Source: Clostridia bacterium
GTDB lineage: Bacteria > Bacillota > Clostridia > Peptostreptococcales > Caminicellaceae
Reading direction: 5' to 3'
DNA: 46,842 nucleotides
Assembly (NCBI GenBank): GCA_022361035.1
Contig: JAKSBP010000161.1
Location: 1 to 46,842, forward strand
Positions 27,465 to 36,773 of this stretch are shown piece after piece. The notes beneath the pieces were generated by a model. That model saw only the letters and a program-made list of their open reading frames with translations, was not told where the DNA came from and made no database searches. Position 1 is the first letter of the stretch; every line of letters begins with the position of its first letter. The translations under genes were made by a program, and so were the position numbers.

Positions 27465-28976
27465 CTATGCTAAGAAATTAATGGTAGAACTCCCCATCAT
27501 ATTGTATTGATTTGATACATATACATCCTGTTTCTTGGAACTATCAATAAGGGATATTTTCTTTGTTTTCCTATTGTTATTGAAATATAAATGTTGATTT
27601 TCATTACTATTTGAATCCTGATTTACTGAAACATTTAAATCTTGGATTTGAAAACCCTTATCCCTTAAAGCATTTCTTAAATCCTCTAAGTTTGATTCAA
27701 TGGCTTCTTTAACAATTTGACTTTCAACTTCAAATTCAGCAACTAACATTCCTCGTTCTACAACAAGCTTCATCGATAGTTTACCTAAATTATCGGGTTT
27801 GAGCTTCATAATCATTTCCGAAGTATCTTCTGAAATAGAGACTTTAGCAGCTTCAATAATTTGGTTGAAAATGTCCATCTTTGCCTGTTGACTACCTTCT
27901 AATGGCTTACTAGCTTCAGATACTTCATAGCCTTTGAAATCTTCGATTTGAAAATTTCTAATGTTAGTAGGGTCAACGTCCTTCTCGGATACTAAATCAT
28001 TGTTTAAATTTTTCTTAGTAGAAGCTTCGGCTTCACTTTTCATATTTACACTATCCTCTGAAGAAACCTTAGAATCAGAACTCTGTGCCAAATCCTTTTC
28101 TTCATTTTTAGCCTCTATATTCCTAGAATCTTTAACTTCTATGCTTTGACCATCTTCATTATTGTTAAAACCATTATTAAGGTCATTAGCACTAGAACCA
28201 GGATTATTTGAGCTTTCATTGCTGGTATTAACCTTTACTGGTGCTTCACTTTGGCTCTCACCATCTACTAAGGCTTCACCTTTAACATCTGTTTCTAGTA
28301 AGGCTTTATCCTCACCATTTTCTATCAAGTTCCTATTTCCATCTACCTTTACTAAGGTCTCATCAATTGAAGAAGAAGCATCTTCTACTAATTGGGTCAA
28401 ACTTTGAAGCTCATTGCTGACTTTGTTATCGTTAGCAGTATTTAAAGCTTCTTTACTTACCAATTCTAGGTTAACCAATAGTGCTTTAAGCTCCTGTAAA
28501 TTACCAAGGTCTAAACTACTATCTCCAAGGTCAAGCTTAGAAATTATATCCTCAAATTGTCCCATTAAAGATTCTAGTTTTTCTACATCTATTACATTAG
28601 ATTGTAAAGCACCTATTAAATCTTCAATTACTGCATTTAGCTCACTTAATAACATTGTTTCTTCTTCTAAAGTTTCTACTTCATCTTCCTTTATATCCTT
28701 AGAATTATTTTCTTCTAAGCCATTTACTTTATCATTTTCTTCAGCAGTTTTAGACTCAATTGGGTCCTGCTTTTCTAGATTATTTGACTCTTTAGACTGA
28801 ACTTCAGGCTTTTCAACATCTTCGTATTTCTCTTTTCTAGAAGCAAGTACTTTGTTAAACTCATTATTTTCATTTGAAAATGATGAATTTCTTTTTATGT
28901 TGTCCTTGGAAGCAGAATTATTGTTAACCTTGGTATTTTGTAGAAGCATAGGTTGGTTCACTTCACTCCTTAACAT
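27465..28976 (-). CDS. fliK: Flagellar hook-length control protein FliK
   Basis: A 503-residue secreted ruler. Most of the protein is low-complexity, acidic and Ser/Asn-rich (about 20-360), as expected for an extended ruler. The C-terminal domain (about 385-470) contains MIMKLKPDNLGKLSMKLVVE and the flg_hook pattern VKEAIESNLEDLRNALRDKG. I use the ATG at 28976 (MLRSEVNQ) after AAAGGAGGTG; the frame from 29021 adds 15 residues that contain the ribosome binding site. Confidence 0.93.
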   Translation of the reverse strand: MLRSEVNQPMLLQNTKVNNNSASKDNIKRNSSFSNENNEFNKVLASRKEKYEDVEKPEVQSKESNNLEKQDPIESKTAEENDKVNGLEENNSKDIKEDEVETLEEETMLLSELNAVIEDLIGALQSNVIDVEKLESLMGQFEDIISKLDLGDSSLDLGNLQELKALLVNLELVSKEALNTANDNKVSNELQSLTQLVEDASSSIDETLVKVDGNRNLIENGEDKALLETDVKGEALVDGESQSEAPVKVNTSNESSNNPGSSANDLNNGFNNNEDGQSIEVKDSRNIEAKNEEKDLAQSSDSKVSSEDSVNMKSEAEASTKKNLNNDLVSEKDVDPTNIRNFQIEDFKGYEVSEASKPLEGSQQAKMDIFNQIIEAAKVSISEDTSEMIMKLKPDNLGKLSMKLVVERGMLVAEFEVESQIVKEAIESNLEDLRNALRDKGFQIQDLNVSVNQDSNSNENQHLYFNNNRKTKKISLIDSSKKQDVYVSNQYNMMGSSTINFLA

Positions 28977-29009
28977 CTTTTCACCTCCTTTCACAGATAA
29001 AATTATATG

Positions 29010-29100
29010 AGCAAATTGCATAATTACTTTGTAAAAAACTAACCGCTACATACAGCTTAAAAAGCTAACCATATGTATAGAGGTATTATGCAATTTTGCT
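29010..29100. repeat. Inverted repeat bounded by AAATTGCATAAT motifs
   Basis: AGCAAATTGCATAAT at the left and ATTATGCAATTTTGCT at the right are near-perfect inverted copies (one extra base) enclosing about 60 nt, in the spacer between the YlxF/MotE-like gene and fliK. The interior holds a smaller CTATACATA / TGTATGTAG imperfect inverted pair and two copies of GGTTAG (minus strand). In RNA this would be a roughly 90-nt structured spacer. The arm motif recurs elsewhere in the window. Confidence 0.55.
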
Positions 29101-29133
29101 AAACAATAATTATGGAGCTTTTTTATATAAACT

Positions 29134-30384
29134 TTAGAGAGTCGGCATTGATAATTTCTTCGTTATTTCAGATGCTAACCTAGTATCAAAATTAGACAAA
29201 ATGGCAGCCAGCTTCCTCTCATTAAATTTCCTTAAAATCGATAGTGCCAAATCTTCATCACTTATAGAAATAACTTCTCCATTATCTAATAAATACCTTT
29301 GAGAATTGCTATCATTTTCTATCATTTCTTTAGTTAACTCAGCAATTTGCTCTTCACTCATCTTTTCATATATGGAAGTTAACTCATTAATATTTCTATC
29401 AAAGTCTCTATAGATTTTATAGGCCTTTAACATATCATCTGTTATTAAATCTTCGTCATTTAACAATATCTCTTTTTCCTTAATGGTATTGACTAGCTCA
29501 TGCACAAATCCCTCGTCATCTAACTTCGATAAAATCTGGGCACCCTTTATTATTTCTATATTTTTATAGATAAAGGACAAATCATCTATATTGTAGATAT
29601 CTGTATTACCAATAATACTTACAAGCTTTTCAGGACTCTCCGTTGAGTAAATTTCTGAAGCGTGTTTAAGCTTTAATTCGTCATCGACAATTTTGTTTAG
29701 AAACATTTCAATATCCCTTTTTTTCTCATCAATACTAAAATTTTTGATTACATTCTCTCTTACGTCTTCATTTAAATACTTTAAGATATAAACAGAGTTT
29801 TCCTTTTTCATATTTTGAAAAATCTGAGCCAACTCAGGGTATGTAATTGTATTACTATCTAAATCAGTTTCAATTTCCCTAATGGCCGTTATAGTAGATA
29901 GACTTTCAAAATACTTTGCTTTATTTACTACTTCTTCTTGCCTTTCACTTTCAATTTGCTCAGATGTTCTTAGGAGAATATCCTTCTTTATAAGATTCCT
30001 TCTAATCCCATCTATAATTTCCCTGGTTTTATTTGGTTTTAGCCTTAACATTATCTTTGAAATCTCATTATAAAGCACTTCATCTTCGTTTTTAATTAAT
30101 GTAAGCTTGTCAATAGCTCTACTATTATCTATTTCCACCAGATACCTAGCAATAGATACTTTTTGACCATCCAGCTCTTGTCTAGTTGGATAGCTATTAA
30201 AATAAGCACCTAATGGACCAGGCAAAGCAACCAAATATCTGTTTGCTGCCATTTTAAAGTTATCGTTAGTATAGTAAATAATTCCTAATACAAGTATCGG
30301 CGTGATAATAAATACCGTAGAGATTATAAACAATATTTTTCCAATTCCTAACTCTTTTTCAGATTTATTAATTTTATCACTCAT
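29134..30384 (-). CDS. YlxF/MotE-like membrane protein with MgtE-N-like helical repeats
   Basis: A 416-residue protein in the fliJ-fliK slot, where Firmicutes encode YlxF (MotE-like). It has one N-terminal membrane helix (about 17-40, ILFIISTVFIITPILVLGII), then a long helical region. The last ~70 residues (LALSILRKFNERKLAAILSN and DTRLASEITKKLSMPTL) resemble MgtE N-terminal repeats, and similar helix pairs recur through the protein. MotE acts as a stator chaperone in Helicobacter; the role here is unproven. At over 400 residues it is clearly longer than the ~200-250 usual for YlxF. Start: the ATG at 30384 after AGGTGA; ATG 30390 (TGATG with fliJ) is possible. Confidence 0.75.
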   Translation of the reverse strand: MSDKINKSEKELGIGKILFIISTVFIITPILVLGIIYYTNDNFKMAANRYLVALPGPLGAYFNSYPTRQELDGQKVSIARYLVEIDNSRAIDKLTLIKNEDEVLYNEISKIMLRLKPNKTREIIDGIRRNLIKKDILLRTSEQIESERQEEVVNKAKYFESLSTITAIREIETDLDSNTITYPELAQIFQNMKKENSVYILKYLNEDVRENVIKNFSIDEKKRDIEMFLNKIVDDELKLKHASEIYSTESPEKLVSIIGNTDIYNIDDLSFIYKNIEIIKGAQILSKLDDEGFVHELVNTIKEKEILLNDEDLITDDMLKAYKIYRDFDRNINELTSIYEKMSEEQIAELTKEMIENDSNSQRYLLDNGEVISISDEDLALSILRKFNERKLAAILSNFDTRLASEITKKLSMPTL

Positions 30385-30389
30385 AATCA

Positions 30390-30836
30390 TCACCTATGCA
30401 CTAAGCTGTTTTTGTATGAAACTAATTCATCAATATGATTTTCCTCGATTTTCTTTAATGTTACATTGAATCTGTCAAGTTTTTTCTCCTTTAACTTCTC
30501 CATTATCTTCTTTTCCTTTGTTACTTCTAATAGCTCATTCTTTATCAAATCTATTTCCTCTTCTTTTTTCTGAATTACATCACTTTGTAAAAAGATTTTT
30601 TCACTTAGTTTTTCTCTATATGCACCAAGATTTCTTAAAAAACTAAGCTTGCATCCAGATAAAGTCTTGTTCTTTATAAGTTCAGAACACTCTTTATCCT
30701 TTACCATTAAGTGATTAAGCTTATCTTTTTCTTCGTATAAAATACTATAGGCTGACCCTAATTTATTTTTAACATTATTTTCTTTATCCTCAAGTAGATT
30801 TAAAATACTATCGTATCTAAATTTGAAATTTTTCAT
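30390..30836 (-). CDS. fliJ: Flagellar export chaperone FliJ
   Basis: A 148-residue, highly charged coiled-coil protein directly after fliI, beginning FKFRYDSILNLLEDKENNVK, the typical FliJ opening. FliJ forms the stalk of the FliH-FliI ATPase complex and engages FlhA. Sequence conservation in this family is low, so the call rests on coiled-coil content, length and position. Confidence 0.92.
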   Translation of the reverse strand: MKNFKFRYDSILNLLEDKENNVKNKLGSAYSILYEEKDKLNHLMVKDKECSELIKNKTLSGCKLSFLRNLGAYREKLSEKIFLQSDVIQKKEEEIDLIKNELLEVTKEKKIMEKLKEKKLDRFNVTLKKIEENHIDELVSYKNSLVHR

Positions 30837-30854
30837 TATAAATCACCTTTCATA

Positions 30855-32171
30855 TTATATTAAGGCTGCCTCTTCTAACATCTTCAAAGTATCTTCAAAA
30901 TCGATTTTCTCATCAAATCCCTGTCTTAGGAACTTATTATATGAATCCATTTTTTCAATAGCTAAATCGATTTTTCTATTGCTGCCCTTAGAATAGGCAC
31001 CTATGTTAATTAAATCCTCAGCTTCCTTATAAATCGAAAGGTATTCTCTAAATATTCTTGATGCCGTTACTTGGGAGTCACCCACTATATTTGGCATAAT
31101 CCTGCTTATGCTGTTCATAATATCTATCGCAGGATAATGGCCTTGACTGGCTAATTTTCTTGATAAAAAAATATGGCCATCAAGAATACCTCTTACTGCG
31201 TCGGTTATAGGTTCATTTAGATCATCTCCATCTACTAATACCGTATATAAAGCGGTAATAGAACCAGCATCAGAGTTGCCTGCCCTCTCTAACAATTTAG
31301 GAAGTGTTGCAAATACTGAAGGTGTATAACCTCTAGTAACGGGAGGCTCTCCTACGGCTAGTCCAACTTCCCTTTGGGCTAAAGAAAACCTTGTGAGGGA
31401 ATCCATCATCAGCATTACATTCTTTCCCAAGTCCCTAAAGTGTTCAGCTATTGCTGTTGCAATGTAGGCGGCCTTCGTCCTAACTAGAGCCGGCTTATCT
31501 GATGTTGCAATAACTAATACAGATCTTTTTAAACCTTCTTCCTGTAGGTCATTTTCTATAAATTCTCTTACTTCCCTACCACGTTCTCCAATTAAAGCAA
31601 TGACATTAATATCTGCTTCAGTGTTTTTAGCAATCATTCCTAGTAGGGTACTCTTTCCTATACCACTACCTGAAAAAATTCCCATTCTTTGCCCTTTACC
31701 ACATGTAAGAAGTCCATCAATAGCTTTAATACCTAGGGGAAGTGCTTCGGTTATCTTATTCCTAAGCAATGGATTAGGAGGACTATTATCAACCGAATAC
31801 TTCTTTTGTGAAGTTATCAATCCCTTATCGTCAATGGGATTACCTAAGCCATCTAACACCCTACCCAACAAATGTTCTCCAACATTTACCTGTAGTGAAT
31901 GGCCTGTTGCTACTACTTTACTTCCTGGTCCAATACCATTCATATCTCCAAGGGGCATCAACAATACGATTCCCTCTTTAAATCCAACTACCTCTGATTT
32001 TATTGGTTCTCCACCCTTTAAGGGATATATGTAACAAATCTCACCTATTTCTACTGCTGGACCTTGGGATTCAATAGTAAGGCCTACTAATTTCGATACC
32101 CTACCGCTATACTTAAGTAAGTCCGTATTCTCAAGGACACTAAAATACTTTTTAAGAGGACACATACCCAT
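30855..32171 (-). CDS. fliI: Flagellum-specific ATPase FliI
   Basis: F1-beta-like hexameric ATPase of the export apparatus. The 438-residue protein has Walker A in GIFSGSGIGKSTLLG (around residue 165), ALIGERGREVREFIE, Walker B in VMLMMDSLTRFSLAQREVGL and the GEPPVTRGYTPSVFATLPKL segment diagnostic for FliI/SctN. The ATG at 32171 shares its A with the fliH TGA stop (TGATG), suggesting coupled translation; a GTG at 32174 is an alternative. Confidence 0.98.
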   Translation of the reverse strand: MGMCPLKKYFSVLENTDLLKYSGRVSKLVGLTIESQGPAVEIGEICYIYPLKGGEPIKSEVVGFKEGIVLLMPLGDMNGIGPGSKVVATGHSLQVNVGEHLLGRVLDGLGNPIDDKGLITSQKKYSVDNSPPNPLLRNKITEALPLGIKAIDGLLTCGKGQRMGIFSGSGIGKSTLLGMIAKNTEADINVIALIGERGREVREFIENDLQEEGLKRSVLVIATSDKPALVRTKAAYIATAIAEHFRDLGKNVMLMMDSLTRFSLAQREVGLAVGEPPVTRGYTPSVFATLPKLLERAGNSDAGSITALYTVLVDGDDLNEPITDAVRGILDGHIFLSRKLASQGHYPAIDIMNSISRIMPNIVGDSQVTASRIFREYLSIYKEAEDLINIGAYSKGSNRKIDLAIEKMDSYNKFLRQGFDEKIDFEDTLKMLEEAALI

Positions 32172-32932
32172 CACTCGCTTTTTAATAATTCTTCAAACAT
32201 TGCTTTAACCTTTTCAAATTGCGGCCATATACCAGTGTCAACACTCCCTAAAGGAGAATCTATTATACAGCTTCCTTTACTCAAGGAGGCATCTCCTTTA
32301 ATCATGATATCACTTACGTTTTGACTTAAGGCCAGTATCTTATCCTTAGAATTATAAGCAAAATCATAATCATCGGGACTCACCCTTAAGACTAGTTCAT
32401 CAGTATATCCACACTTTTCTAGTCCCATATGAACTAAATTTTCTATAATATCATGGTCCTCTTCAATCTTCTTATTTAATATTTTTTCGATCGTCGATAT
32501 GGATAATCCAATAAGCTCTTTTTCCAAATCATCAATCAATGTTTTCCTATGGTCTTCTACCTCTCTCTTTACACTTAGAGCTTCTTGAATGATACTATCG
32601 GCATCATCTTTGCCTTCCTTAAAGCCTTCACTTTTCCCTTCTAAAAAACCTTCTTCCCTGGCTTTTTCCATAATTTCCTTTGATTTTTCATAGGCCTCGG
32701 CAATAATTTTATCTGATTCATTACGTGCCTTTTCTACTGTAGTTTCGTATAATTCATCGATTTCTTTAATCTTCTTTTCAATGATAGCTTCATTATTACA
32801 TTCTATTGATCTTTCATCTGTTAGCCCATTAGCAGCCTTAGTATTACTTTTTTTAGGAGAAGGCACTGTAGAGGGTAGTTTGAATTTATCCTTATCTAAA
32901 ATTATCTGGGAAGATTTTAAAACTCTAGACAA
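32171..32932 (-). CDS. fliH: Flagellar assembly protein FliH
   Basis: Regulator of FliI that docks the ATPase at the C-ring. A 253-residue protein with a variable N-terminus, a long charged helix (about 50-120, EAYEKSKEIMEKAREEGFLE with glycine-spaced EGKSEGFKEGKDDAD) and a C-terminal V-ATPase-E-like domain (LIGLSISTIEKILNKKIEED, then GLGSV-like SPLGSVDTGIWPQFEKVK). Overlaps fliG by 8 nt and fliI by 1 nt. Confidence 0.95.
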   Translation of the reverse strand: MSRVLKSSQIILDKDKFKLPSTVPSPKKSNTKAANGLTDERSIECNNEAIIEKKIKEIDELYETTVEKARNESDKIIAEAYEKSKEIMEKAREEGFLEGKSEGFKEGKDDADSIIQEALSVKREVEDHRKTLIDDLEKELIGLSISTIEKILNKKIEEDHDIIENLVHMGLEKCGYTDELVLRVSPDDYDFAYNSKDKILALSQNVSDIMIKGDASLSKGSCIIDSPLGSVDTGIWPQFEKVKAMFEELLKSE

Positions 32933-33935
32933 TTATTTCATCTCCTCCACCACGTGATAAAATTATTTCTCCAGCTTCTTCAAGCTTTCTAATAATATTA
33001 ACAATTTTCTGTTGGGCTTCTTCAACGTCACGTAATCTTACTGGTCCCATAAACTCCATATCTTCTCTAATCATTTCGGCCATTCTCTTAGACATGTTAG
33101 CAAAAATTATATCTTTCACTTCCTGGGTAGCTCCCTTTAAAGCAATGGATAACTCGTTATTATCAACTTCCCTAATAAACCTCTGTATGGATGCACTATC
33201 AAGGGTAATAATATCTTCAAATACAAACATCCTCTTCTTAATTTCTTCAGCTAATTCTGTATCTTGAATTTCTAGGGTCTCCATAATAAACTTTTCTGTA
33301 CCCCTGTCCACAGAGTTTAGGATGTCAACAATAGTTCCCACACCACCAGTAGATGTATAATCTTGAGTTACCATCGAAGACAGCTTTCGTTCTAAAACAT
33401 GCTCAACCTCTTTAATTATTTCAGGTGAAGTTATATCCATAGTAGCTATCCTTTGCGCTACATCTGCCTGCTTCTCCTGGGGCAAGGCAGATAGGATTTG
33501 ACCAGCCTGATTCGAGCCTAAATATGATAGTATTAATGCTATAGTCTGCGGGTGCTCGTTTTGTATGAAATTTAAAAGTTGACTAGCATCGGCCTTTCTA
33601 ACAAAGTCGAAGGGTCTAACCTGTAATGAAGCTGTAAGCTTATTTATAATTTCTAATGCCTTATTAGAGCCCATGGCTTTTTCTAATACTTCCTTAGCGT
33701 AGTTTATACCACCTTCAGAAATATAATTTTGAGCAAGGCATATTTGATAAAACTCTTCTATAATATCTTGCTTTTCCTCAGCACCTACTTTTCTCATATT
33801 TGCTATTTCAAGTGTAAGTTCTTCTATTTCATCATCTTGTAAATGTTTAAATATCTTTGCAGATTTATCAGGACCTAAAGAAATCAATAATATTGCAGCC
33901 TTTTCACGTCCAGTTAATCCCGTTTTTCTTGCCAT
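32925..33935 (-). CDS. fliG: Flagellar motor switch protein FliG
   Basis: Torque-generating rotor protein. The 336-residue protein starts MARKTGLTGREKAAILLISL, has the EHPQ motif (LNFIQNEHPQTIALILSYLG), the hinge segment KKRMFVFEDIITLD, and the charged torque helix SIQRFIREVDNNELSIALKG, ending with GPVRLRDVEEAQQKIV. I chose the ATG at 33935 with AGGAG 8 nt upstream; the frame from 33944 adds three residues. Confidence 0.98.
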   Translation of the reverse strand: MARKTGLTGREKAAILLISLGPDKSAKIFKHLQDDEIEELTLEIANMRKVGAEEKQDIIEEFYQICLAQNYISEGGINYAKEVLEKAMGSNKALEIINKLTASLQVRPFDFVRKADASQLLNFIQNEHPQTIALILSYLGSNQAGQILSALPQEKQADVAQRIATMDITSPEIIKEVEHVLERKLSSMVTQDYTSTGGVGTIVDILNSVDRGTEKFIMETLEIQDTELAEEIKKRMFVFEDIITLDSASIQRFIREVDNNELSIALKGATQEVKDIIFANMSKRMAEMIREDMEFMGPVRLRDVEEAQQKIVNIIRKLEEAGEIILSRGGGDEIIV

Positions 33936-33946
33936 TAATAACACTC

Positions 33947-35488
33947 CTAATCTTCATTCAACCAAGATCTCAATAATTGTGCAACCGCTTCTGGCTTTTT
34001 ATCTACAAATCTCTCAATCTGATATTTATAACTCGACTTATCGGTCATATCTAGTTCAATTTCCTCAACATCATCTTCTATAGACGCTGAACCATCTAGA
34101 AGTTCATCAGCTTCATTTCTTCTTCTAATTCTATTAATTACAAATACTAAGCCAACAACAAGTAAAAATCCAAGGATTCCAAGACTCCATAATGGCACTC
34201 TTGATGCAAGGTCTGATTCCCTTTCACCTGTAATCGTTACCAATCCTGTAGTATCATTAAAATCACGGGCCATTACTTCTACCTTTTTTGTTTCAAGACC
34301 AGCAGCAGCAGATACTAGGTTAGTCAGTTTAGCTTTATGTTCATCAGTTAATTCACCATCTTCAAGAGTTTTTCTATTAAGTATGATTGCAACTGTTATA
34401 TCCTTTATATTACCTGATTCCTTAACAATGCTTCTCCTAACTTCATTTAATTCATAGTTTACACTTTTATTTTCCTTTATATATGTTGAGTCGCTAGAGT
34501 CAATTTCATTGTACTGAGTTATAGCTTCAGAATTAGAATCAGTTCCTGGAGGACCTCCTTGAGTGCTATTTTTAACCTGTTCTTTTAATTCCTGATAACT
34601 TCTTACTAAACCACTTGTCTCCCCCTCAATGGGCGGGGAAAATTCTTTAATATCAGTAACTTCTTTATCAAAGTCAAGACTAACATTTAACATAATAGCA
34701 ACATTTTCTGAACCATATATCTTAGATAGAAATTCCTTTAAGCTTTTTTCAAGTCTACCTATGATTTGTTCTTGCATATCGACTTTTTTATTTAAAGAAT
34801 ATCCTTCATCCTCTAAAAAATTTTCATTTAGCATTTTACCCGTATTATCGTGAATTGATATATTACTGAGTTCTAAGCCTTCTACAGCATTAGATACAAG
34901 CATAACAATACCACTTACTTCCTGCTGAGACAATTTAAATCCAGATTTAAGGGTTAAGAGGACTGACGCCTTTGAACGCTCAATATCTTCAGTTAAAAAA
35001 TTCGAATTATCAGGTACAGTAAGCAACACCGAAGCTTTATTAATCCCATTTATTTCCTCAATCGTTCTAGCAAGTTTATTCATTTCAGCTTGCAAATATT
35101 TTTTTCTCTTATCATCATTTGTCATTGTCAAGCTGTTACTGCTAAAAGCATCTTCCCATGTAATACCCTGACCCGGAAAGCCTTCAATGGCTAAATTCAT
35201 TCTAGCCCTATTAACATCCTTTTCTTTCACCAATATTGAAGTAGCCCCATGATCAGATTTATAAGGTATATTCATCTCATCTAGCTTTTGTGTGATTTGA
35301 CCAGATTCTTCTAATGCTAAACCTCTATATAAGTTAACATACTTTGGCCTAGATATATAGAATATGGATAAAGCTAAAGTTAATATTAGAAAAAAACTAC
35401 CCAAACCAACTTTTATTTTTTGCTTATTATCAAGGGACTGAAAATATTCATTAAATTGATTTCGCATCTTTGCTATTGAATCCCCCAT
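33947..35488 (-). CDS. fliF: Flagellar MS-ring protein FliF
   Basis: A 513-residue MS-ring subunit with two membrane helices (about 26-45 and 441-459, WSLGILGFLLVVGLVFVINR). The RBM domains include YRGLALEESGQITQKLDEMN, GVSL-type INKASVLLTVPDNSNF and KVEVMARDFNDTT. The C-terminal tail (VDKKPEAVAQLLRSWLNED) is the FliG-binding segment. A linker contains QGGPPGTDSN. Start: ATG after GGAGGATATAA. Confidence 0.97.
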   Translation of the reverse strand: MGDSIAKMRNQFNEYFQSLDNKQKIKVGLGSFFLILTLALSIFYISRPKYVNLYRGLALEESGQITQKLDEMNIPYKSDHGATSILVKEKDVNRARMNLAIEGFPGQGITWEDAFSSNSLTMTNDDKRKKYLQAEMNKLARTIEEINGINKASVLLTVPDNSNFLTEDIERSKASVLLTLKSGFKLSQQEVSGIVMLVSNAVEGLELSNISIHDNTGKMLNENFLEDEGYSLNKKVDMQEQIIGRLEKSLKEFLSKIYGSENVAIMLNVSLDFDKEVTDIKEFSPPIEGETSGLVRSYQELKEQVKNSTQGGPPGTDSNSEAITQYNEIDSSDSTYIKENKSVNYELNEVRRSIVKESGNIKDITVAIILNRKTLEDGELTDEHKAKLTNLVSAAAGLETKKVEVMARDFNDTTGLVTITGERESDLASRVPLWSLGILGFLLVVGLVFVINRIRRRNEADELLDGSASIEDDVEEIELDMTDKSSYKYQIERFVDKKPEAVAQLLRSWLNED

Positions 35489-35620
35489 TTATATCCTCCA
35501 TTCATTGCTAAAGAAAAATTTTTCGACTCTAAATATTTAAGGTTGATTTAATTGAGCTTTAAATAATTCTTTGATATAAACAAGATATTTTCTAAATTAT
35601 TTATAGTTAGAAAAATCCAG

Positions 35621-35911
35621 TTATACTTGCATTCTCATTATTTCCTTGTATGCATCCATAACTTTATTTTTGACACTAATGGCAAACTGCAAAGCAATTT
35701 CAGCTTTTTGGGAGGAAATCATAACATCGTGTATATTATCAATTTCACCGACAGCCAGCATTTGTCCCAATTTGCTAGATTCACTTTGATATGTATTTAG
35801 CTTATTTATTGATTCAAATAAAAAATCCTTAAAATCATCACTGTTGACATCTTTTTTATTATCGAAATTATTCTTTAGTAATTCTAGGTTATTAACATTT
35901 GATATTTTCAT
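35621..35911 (-). CDS. fliE: Hook-basal body complex protein FliE
   Basis: A 96-residue adaptor joining MS-ring and rod. The C-terminal two thirds (IHDVMISSQKAEIALQFAIS, VKNKVMDAYKEIMRMQV) match the family closely. The ATG at 35911 follows GGAGGGAGTTT; the frame from 35938 adds nine residues overlapping the flgC end. The 132-nt gap to fliF holds nothing recognisable. Confidence 0.95.
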   Translation of the reverse strand: MKISNVNNLELLKNNFDNKKDVNSDDFKDFLFESINKLNTYQSESSKLGQMLAVGEIDNIHDVMISSQKAEIALQFAISVKNKVMDAYKEIMRMQV

Positions 35912-35927
35912 AAACTCCCTCCAAATT

Positions 35928-36368
35928 TTAACCACCAATTTCTAAAGCTTTTATAGCCATACTTTTACTGTTATTTAAACTAGTAACATTTGCTTCATAT
36001 GCTCTGGAAGCTGATATTAAGTTAATCATTTCAGTAACGATATCTATATTCGGCATTAACACATATCCTTTTTCATCTGCTTCAGGATGACCGGGATTAT
36101 AGATTCTCTTAAAGGGAGATTTATCTTCTACTATGGCACTAACTTCTACACCATTTCCCACTTTATTACCATTTTTAGCATCATTTAGAAAATCCGTGAA
36201 GGTCTTCCCTTCCTTTTCCTTAAATATAGGAACTTGTCTTCTATAGGGCATACCACTGCTTGTCCTAGTTGTGTTTGCGTTAGCAATATTCTTAGAGATT
36301 ATGTCCATTCTCAATCTTTCAGCAGTTAATCCGGTAGCACTTGTATTAATGGATTTAAAAAAACTCAT
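35928..36368 (-). CDS. flgC: Flagellar proximal rod protein FlgC
   Basis: A 146-residue rod protein. N-terminal FKSINTSATGLTAERLRMDI with ISKNIANANTTRTSSGMPYR, then the C-terminal PNIDIVTEMINLISASRAYE, match FlgC. It begins directly after the flgB stop with GGAGG inside the end of flgB. Confidence 0.97.
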   Translation of the reverse strand: MSFFKSINTSATGLTAERLRMDIISKNIANANTTRTSSGMPYRRQVPIFKEKEGKTFTDFLNDAKNGNKVGNGVEVSAIVEDKSPFKRIYNPGHPEADEKGYVLMPNIDIVTEMINLISASRAYEANVTSLNNSKSMAIKALEIGG

Positions 36369-36773
36369 TTATTTACCTCCCTCTAAAATTGCAGTTTTAA
36401 TTCTATTTAGATGTTTTGATAGTTGCTTAGTCAAAGTATTAAATTTTATAGTATTTTTAGCCAACTCTGCCATTTCCACATCGATATCAACATTGTTTTT
36501 ATCTTTTCTAAAACTTGTGTTTAATTCTCTAGTAATTCTAGGTTCTAAAGCTTCCAAGCTATTGTTTGGAAAGTGCTTTGGATGTGTCCTTTCTAATTCC
36601 AATGAATTATTATTTACGTAATCCTTTAAAATAGAATCGAATTTAACATCCTGCCGTTTATATCCAGGTGTATTTACATTTGCAATGTTATTAGATATTG
36701 CCGTATTCTTTAACCATGAAGCATCTAAAGATTTTTGATAAATTTTGATATTTCTATTTACTTTATCAAACAT
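36369..36773 (-). CDS. flgB: Flagellar proximal rod protein FlgB
   Basis: First gene of the fla/che operon. The 134-residue protein has the rod signature WLKNTAISNNIANVNTPGYK followed by RQDVKFDSIL, and a C-terminal helix MAELAKNTIKFNTLTKQLSK. GGGGGTT precedes the ATG. The operon promoter must lie in the 876-nt gap upstream or further back. Confidence 0.97.
   Translation of the reverse strand: MFDKVNRNIKIYQKSLDASWLKNTAISNNIANVNTPGYKRQDVKFDSILKDYVNNNSLELERTHPKHFPNNSLEALEPRITRELNTSFRKDKNNVDIDVEMAELAKNTIKFNTLTKQLSKHLNRIKTAILEGGK

Noticed and set aside
28162..28800. Long plus-strand reading frames opposite fliK
   Set aside because: They arise from the low-complexity Ser/Asp/Glu-rich fliK codons read in antisense; no ribosome binding site and no recognisable domain.
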